Part shown: positions 55,301-63,529 of the stretch, one piece after another
How positions within the stretch are numbered: position 1 is the first letter of the stretch
How the letters are laid out: each line of letters begins with the position of its first letter
Source of the DNA: Peronospora farinosa
Lineage: Eukaryota > Oomycota > Peronosporomycetes > Peronosporales > Peronosporaceae
NCBI GenBank assembly: GCA_947646735.1
Contig: CANTFK010000976.1
Span: 141,542 to 205,541 of the forward strand
DNA: 64,000 nt
Direction of reading: 5' to 3'
Made by a program: the position numbers and the translations under genes
Notes under the pieces: model-generated
What the model was told of the DNA's origin: nothing
The model's database searches: none
The model's input: the letters and a program-made list of their open reading frames with translations, nothing else

Positions 55301-58300
55301 GAGTGCAACCGCGTGGCGCACGCGGCACGACGAGACGAAATGACCCACGAAGATGCAACGTTTGAGAGCGAGCGCAACCGAGTGAGGCACGCGGCACGAC
55401 GAGCCGAAATGACCCACGAAGATGCAACGCTTGAGCGCGAGCGCAATCGAGTGGCGCACGCGGCACGACGAGCCAAAATGACCCACGAAGATGCAACGCT
55501 TGAGCGCGAGTGCAACCGCGTGGCGCACGCGGCACGACGAGCCGAAATGACCCACGAAGATGCAACGTTTGAGAGCGAGCGCAACCGAGTGGCGCACGCG
55601 GCACGACGAGCCGAAATGACCCACGAAGATGCAACGCTTGAGCGCGAGCGCAACCGAGCGAGGCACGCGGCACGACGAGCCGAAATCAGCCACGAAGATG
55701 CAACGCTTGAGAGCGAGCGCAACCGAGTGGCGCACGCGGCACGACGAGCCGAAATGAGCCACGAAGATGCAACGCTTGAGCGCGAGTGCAACCGAGCGAA
55801 GCACGCGGCACGACGATCCGAAATGACCCACGAAGATGCAACGCTTGAGCGCGAGTGCAACCGAGCGAAGCACGCGGCACGACGATCCGAAATGACCCAC
55901 GAAGATGCAACGCTTGAGCGCGAGCGCAACCGAGTGGCGCACGCGGCACGACGAGCCGAAATGACCCACGAAGATGCAACGCTTGAGCGCGAGCGCAACC
56001 GCGTGGCGCACGCGGCACGACGAGCTGAAATGACCCACGAAGATGCAACGCTTGAGAGCGAGCGCAACCGAGCGAGGCACGCGGCACGACGAGCCGAAAT
56101 GACCCACGAAGATGCAACGCTTGAGCGCGAGTGCAACCGCGTGGCGCACGCGGCACGACGAGACGAAATGACCCACGAAGATGCAACGTTTGAGAGCGAG
56201 CGCAACCGAGCGAGGCACGCGGCACGACGAGCCGAAATGACCCACGAAGATGCAACGCTTGAGCGCGAGCGCAATCGAGTGGCGCACGCGGCACGACGAG
56301 CCAAAATGACCCACGAAGATGCAACGCTTGAGCGCGAGTGCAACCGCGTGGCGCACGCGGCACGACGAGCCGAAATGACCCACGAAGATGCAACGTTTGA
56401 GAGCGAGCGCAACCGAGTGGCGCACGCGGCACGACGAGCCGAAATGACCCACGAAGATGCAACGCTTGAGCGCGAGCGCAACCGAGCGAGGCACGCGGCA
56501 CGACGAGCCGAAATCAGCCACGAAGATGCAACGCTTGAGCGCGAGCGCAACCGTGTGGCGCACGCGGCACGACGAGACGAAATGACCCACGAAGATGCAA
56601 CGCTTGAGCGCGAGTGCAACCGAGCGAAGCACGCGGCACGACGAGCCGAAATGACCCACGAAGATGCAACGCTTGAGCGCGAGCGCAACCGCGTGGCGCA
56701 CGCGGCACGACGAGCCGAAATGACCCACGAAGATGCAACGCTTGAGCGCGAGCGCAACCGCGTGGCGCACGCGGCACGACGAGCTGAAATGACCCACGAA
56801 GATGCAACGCTTGAGAGCGAGCGCAACCGAGCGAGGCACGCGGCACGACGAGCCGAAATGACCCACGAAGATGCAACGCTTGAGCGCGAGTGCAACCGCG
56901 TGGCGCACGCGGCACGACGAGACGAAATGACCCACGAAGATGCAACGTTTGAGAGCGAGCGCAACCGAGCGAGGCACGCGGCACGACGAGCCGAAATGAC
57001 CCACGAAGATGCAACGCTTGAGCGCGAGCGCAATCGAGTGGCGCACGCGGCACGACGAGCCGAAATGACCCACGAAGATGCAACGCTTGAGCGCGAGTGC
57101 AACCGCGTGGCGCACGCGGCACGACGAGCCGAAATGAGCCACGAAGATGCAACGCTTGAGAGCGAGCGCAACCGAGTGGCGCACGCGGCACGACGAGCCG
57201 AAATGACCCACGAAGATGCAACGTTTGAGAGTGAGCGCAACCGAGTGGCGCACGCGGCACGACGAGCCGAAATGACCCACGAAGATGCAACGCTTGAGCG
57301 CGAGCGCAACCGAGCGAGGCACGCGGCACGACGAGCCGAAATCAGCCACGAAGATGCAACGCTTGAGCGCGAGCGCAACCGCGTGGCGCACGCGGCACGA
57401 CGAGCTGAAATGACCCACGAAGATGCAACGCTTGAGAGCGAGCGCAACCGAGCGAGGCACGCGGCACGACGAGCCGAAATGACCCACGAAGATGCAACGC
57501 TTGAGCGCGAGTGCAACCGCGTGGCGCACGCGGCACGACGAGACGAAATGACCCACGAAGATGCAACGTTTGAGAGCGAGCGCAACCGAGCGAGGCACGC
57601 GGCACGACGAGCCGAAATGACCCACGAAGATGCAACGCTTGAGCGCGAGCGCAATCGAGTGGCGCACGCGGCACGACGAGCCGAAATGACCCACGAAGAT
57701 GCAACGCTTGAGCGCGAGTGCAACCGCGTGGCGCACGCGGCACGACGAGCCGAAATGACCCACGAAGATGCAACGTTTGAGAGCGAGCGCAACCGAGTGG
57801 CGCACGCGGCACGACGAGCCGAAATGACCCACGAAGATGCAACGCTTGAGCGCGAGCGCAACCGAGCGAGGCACGCGGCACGACGAGCCGAAATCAGCCA
57901 CGAAGATGCAACGCTTGAGCGCGAGCGCAACCGTGTGGCGCACGCGGCACGACGAGACGAAATGACCCACGAAGATGCAACGCTTGAGCGCGAGTGCAAC
58001 CGAGCGAAGCACGCGGCACGACGAGCCGAAATGACCCACGAAGATGCAACGCTTGAGCGCGAGCGCTACCGCGTGGCGCACGCGGCACGACGAGCCGAAA
58101 TGACCCACGAAGATGCAACGCTTGAGAGCGAGCGCAACCGAGTGGCGCACGCGGCACGACGAGCCGAAATGAGCCACGAAGATGCAACGCTTGAGCGCGA
58201 GTGCAACCGAGCGAAGCACGCGGCACGACGATCCGAAATGACCCACGAAGATGCAACGCTTGAGCGCGAGCGCAACCGAGTGGCGCACGCGGCACGACGA

Positions 58301-61300
58301 GACGAAATGACCCACGAAGATGCAACGCTTGAGAGCGAGCGCAACCGAGTGGCGCACGCGGCACGACGAGCCGAAATGACCCACGAAGATGCAACGCTTG
58401 AGCGCGAGCGCAACCGCGTGGCGCACGCGGCACGACGAGCCGAAATGACCCACGAAGATGCAACGCTTGAGAGCGAGCGCAACCGAGTGGCGCACGCGGC
58501 ACGACGAGCCGAAATGACCCACGAAGATGCAACGCTTGAGCGCGAGTGCAACCGAGCGAACCACGCGGCACGACGAGCCGAAATGACCCACGAAGATGCA
58601 ACGCTTGAGCGCGAGCGCAACCGAGCGAAGCACGCGGCACGACGAGCCGAAATGACCCACGAAGATGCAACGCTTGAGAGCGAGCGCAACCGAGTGGCGC
58701 ACGCGGCACGACGAGACGAAATGACCCACGAAGATGCAACGCTTGAGCGCGAGCGCAACCGAGTGGCGCACGCGGCACGACGAGCCGAAATGACCCACGA
58801 AGATGCAACGCTTGAGCGCGAGCGCTACCGCGTGGCGCACGCGGCACGACGAGCTGAAATGACCCACGAAGATGCAACGCTTGAGAGCGAGCGCAACCGA
58901 GTGGCGCACGCGGCACGACGAGCCGAAATGAGCCACGAAGATGCAACGCTTGAGCGCGAGTGCAACCGAGCGAAGCACGCGGCACGACGATCCGAAATGA
59001 CCCACGAAGATGCAACGCTTGAGCGCGAGTGCAACCGAGCGAAGCACGCGGCACGACGAGCCGAAATGAGCCACGAAGATGCAACGCTTGAGCGCAAGCG
59101 CGACCGAGTGGCGCACGCGGCACGACGAGACGAAATGACCCACGAAGATGCAACGCTTGAGAGCGAGCGCAACCGAGTGGCGCACGCGTCACGACGAGCC
59201 GAAATGAGCCACGAAGATGCAACGCTTGAGCGCGAGCGCTACCGCGTGGCGCACGCGGCACGACGAGCTGAAATGACCCACGAAGATGCAACGCTTGAGA
59301 GCGAGCGCAACCGAGTGGCGCACGCGGCACGACGAGCCGAAATGACCCACGAAGATGCAACGCTTGAGCGCGAGTGCAACCGAGCGAAGCACGCGGCACG
59401 ACGAGCCGAAATGACCCACGAAGATGCAACGCTTGAGAGCGAGCGCAACCGAGCGAGGCACGCAGCACGACGAGCCGAAATCAGCCACGAAGATGCAACG
59501 CTTGAGCGCAAGCGCGACCGAGTGGCGCACGCGGCACGAAGAGACGAAATGAGCCACGAAGATGCAACGCTTGAGAGCGAGCGCAACCGAGTGGCGCACG
59601 CGGCACGACGAGACGAAATGACCCACGAAGATGCAACGCTTGAGAGCGAGCGCAACCGAGTGGCGCACGCGTCACGACGAGCCGAAATGACCCACGAAGA
59701 TGCAACGCTTGAGCGCGAGCGCTACCGCGTGGCGCACGCGGCACGACGAGCTGAAATGACCCACGAAGATGCAACGCTTGAGAGCGAGCGCAACCGAGTG
59801 GCGCACGCGGCACGACGAGCCGAAATGAGCCACGAAGATGCAACGCTTGAGCGCGAGTGCAACCGAGCGAAGCACGCGGCACGACGATCCGAAATGACCC
59901 ACGAAGATGCAACGCTTGAGCGCGAGTGCAACCGAGCGAAGCACGCGGCACGACGAGCCGAAATGAGCCACGAAGATGCAACGCTTGAGCGCGAGCGCTA
60001 CCGCGTGGCGCTCGCGGCACGACGAGCCGAAATGAGCCACGAAGATGCAACGCTTGAGCGCGAGCGCAACCGAGCGAAGCACGCGGCACGACGATCCGAA
60101 ATGACCCACGAAGATGCAACGCTTGAGCGCGAGTGCAACCGTGTGGCGCACGCGGCACGACGAGCCGAAATGACCCACGAAGATGCAACGTTTGAGAGCG
60201 AGCGCAACCGAGTGGCGCACGCGGCACGACGAGCCGAAATGACCCACGAAGATGCAACGCTTGAGCGCGAGCGCAACCGAGCGAGGCACGCGGCACGACG
60301 AGCCGAAATGAGCCACGAAGATGCAACGCTTGAGCGCGAGTGCAACCGAGTGGCGCACGCGGCACGACGAGCCGAAATGACCCACGAAGATGCAACGCTT
60401 GAGCGCGAGCGCAACCGAGCGAAGCACGCGGCACGACGAGCCGAAATGACCCACGAAGATGCAACGCTTGAGCACAAGCGCGACCGAGTGGCGCACGCGG
60501 CACGACGAGACGAAATGACCCACGAAGATGCAACGCTTGAGCGCGAGCGCAACCGAGCGAGGCACGCGGCACGACGAGCCGAAATGACCCACGAAGATGC
60601 AACGCTTGAGCGCGAGCGCAACCGCGTGGCGCACGCGGCACGACGAGCCGAAATGAGCCACGAAGATGCAACGCTTGAGCGCGAGCGCAACCGCGTGGCG
60701 CACGCGGCACGACGAGCCGAAATGAGCCACGAAGATGCAACGCTTGAGCGCGAGCGCAACCGAGCGAGGCACGCAGCACGACGAGCCGAAATCAGCCACG
60801 AAGATGCAGCGCTTGAGCGCGAGCGCAACCGAGCGAGGCACGCGGCACGACGAGCCGAAATGACCCACGAAGATGCAACGCTTGAGCGCGAGTGCAACCG
60901 AGCGAAGCACGCGGCACGACGAGCCGAAATGACCCACGAAGATGCAACGCTTGAGCGCGAGCGCAACCGAGCGAGGCACGCGGCACGACGAGCCGAAATC
61001 AGCCACGAAGATGCAACGCTTGAGCGCGAGCGCAACCGTGTGGCGCACGCGGCACGACGAGACGAAATGACCCACGAAGATGCAACGCTTGAGCGCGAGC
61101 GCAACCGAGCGAGGCACGCGGCACGACGAGCCGAAATCAGCCACGAAGATGCAACGCTTGAGCGCGAGCGCAACCGTGTGGCGCACGCGGCACGACGAGA
61201 CGAAATGACCCACGAAGATGCAACGCTTGAGCGCGAGCGCAACCGAGCGAGGCGCGCGGCACGACGAGCCGAAATGACCCACGAAGATGCAACGCTTGAG

Positions 61301-63529
61301 CGCGAGCGCAACCGAGCGAGGCACGCGGCACGACGAGCCGAAATGACCCACGAAGATGCAACGCTTGAGCGCGAGCGCAACCGCGTGGCGCACGCGGCAC
61401 GACGAGCCGAAATGAGCCACGAAGATGCAACGCTTGAGCGCGAGCGCAACCGCGTGGCGCACGCGGCACGACGAGCCGAAATGAGCCACGAAGATGCAAC
61501 GCTTGAGCGCGAGCGCAACCGAGCGAGGCACGCAGCACGACGAGCCGAAATCAGCCACGAAGATGCAGCGCTTGAGCGCGAGCGCAACCGAGCGAGGCAC
61601 GCGGCACGACGAGCCGAAATGACCCACGAAGATGCAACGCTTGAGCGCGAGTGCAACCGAGCGAAGCACGCGGCACGACGAGCCGAAATGACCCACGAAG
61701 ATGCAACGCTTGAGCGCGAGCGCAACCGAGCGAGGCACGCGGCACGACGAGCCGAAATCAGCCACGAAGATGCAACGCTTGAGCGCGAGCGCAACCGTGT
61801 GGCGCACGCGGCACGACGAGACGAAATGACCCACGAAGATGCAACGCTTGAGCGCGAGCGCAACCGAGCGAGGCGCGCGGCACGACGAGCCGAAATGACC
61901 CACGAAGATGCAACGCTTGAGCGCGAGCGCAACCGAGCGAGGCACGCGGCACGACGAGCCGAAATGACCCACGAAGATGCAACGCTTGAGCGCGAGCGCA
62001 ACCGTGTGGCGCACGCGGCACGACGAGCCGAAATGACCCACGAAGATGCAACGCTTGAGCGCGAGTGCAACCGAGCGAAGCACGCGGCACGACGAGCCGA
62101 AATGACCCACGAAGATGCAACGCTTGAGCGCGAGTGCAACCGAGCGAAGCACGCGGCACGACGAGCCGAAATGACCCACGAAGATGCAACGCTTGAGCGC
62201 GAGCGCAACCGCGTGGCGCACGCGGCACGACGAGCCGAAATGAGCCACGAAGATGCAACGCTTGAGCGCGAGCGCAACCGCGTGGCGCACGCGGCACGAC
62301 GAGCCGAAATGACCCACGAAGATGCAACGCTTGAGCGCGAGTGCAACCGGGCCAAGCACGCGGCACGACGAGCCGAAATGACCCACGAAGATGCAACGCT
62401 TGAGCGCGAGCGCAACCGAGCGAGGCACGCGGCACGACGAGCCGAAATGAGCCACGAAGATGCAACGCTTGAGAGCGAGCGCAACCGCGTGGCGCACGCG
62501 GCACGACGAGCTGAAATCAGCCACGAAGATGCAGCGCTTGAGCGCGAGCGCAACCGAGCGAAGCACGCGGCACGACGATCCGAAATGACCCACGAAGATG
62601 CAACGCTTGAGCGCGAGCGCAACCGTGTGGCGCACGCGGCACGACGAGCCGAAATGACCCACGAAGATGCAACGCTTGAGAGCGAGCGCAACCGCGTGGC
62701 GCACGCGGCACGACGTACCGAAATGACCCACGAAGATGCAACGCTTGAGCGCGAGTGCAACCGAGCGAAGCACGCGGCACGACGATCCGAAATGACCCAC
62801 GAAGATGCAACGCTTGAGCGCGAGCGCAACCGAGTGGCGCACGCGGCACGACGAGACGAAATGACCCACAAAGATGCAACGCTTGAGAGCGAGCGCAACC
62901 GAGTGGCGCACGCGGCACGACGAGCCGAAATGACCCACGAAGATGCAACGCTTGAGCGCGAGCGCAACCGAGCGAGGCACGCGGCACGACGAGCTGAAAT
63001 GACCCACGAAGATGCAACGCTTGAGAGCGAGCGCAACCGAGTGAGGCACGCAGCACGACGAGCCGAAATCAGCCACGAAGATGCAACGCTTGAGCGCGAG
63101 CGCAACCGAGTGGCGCACGCGGCAAGACGAGACGAAATGAGCCACGAAGATGCAACGCTTGAGCGCGAGCGCAACCGAGTGGCGCACGCGGCACGACGAG
63201 CTGAAATCAGCCACGAAGATGCAACGCTTGAGCGCGAGCGCAACCGAGCGAGGCACGCGGCACGACGAGCCGAAATGACCCAGGAAGATACAACGCTTGA
63301 GAGCGAGCGCAACCGAGTGGCGCACGCGGCACGACAAGACGAAATGAGCCACGAAGATGCAACGCTTGAGCGCGAGCGCAACCGCGTGGCGCTCGCGGCA
63401 CGACGAGACGAAATGAGCCACGAAGATGCAACGCTTGAGCGCGAGCGCAACCGAGCGAGGCGCGCGGCACGACGTACCGAAATGACCCACGAAGATGCAA
63501 CGCTTGAGCGCGAGCGCAATAGAGTGGCG
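36437..63529 (+). repeat. 392 full 69-bp tandem units plus a terminal partial unit (27.1 kb minisatellite)
   Basis: The unit begins ATGACCCACGAAGATGCAAC and has 23 codons: M/I-T/S-H-E-D-A-T-L-E-R/S-E-R/C-N-R-A/V-R/K/A-H/R-A-A-R-R-A/D/S/T-E. The first ATG is at 36437 and the last at 63482. The distance of 27,045 bp equals 392 x 69 minus 3, exactly explained by five 1-bp insertions, two 1-bp deletions and one 6-bp deletion. A degenerate leading unit (36389-36436) and a trailing 16-codon unit (63482-63529) flank the array. HEDATLE and AARR are nearly invariant, while about eight codon sites carry two to four alternative states in mosaic combinations. Higher-order blocks of 8-16 units are visible. 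The minus strand of the consensus unit has no stop codon in any frame. Confidence 0.97.

Noticed and set aside
36437..63529. CRISPR array or centromeric satellite
   Set aside because: The units are contiguous without unique spacers, encode a consistent 23-residue peptide in frame with a transposase domain, and sit in a eukaryotic element.
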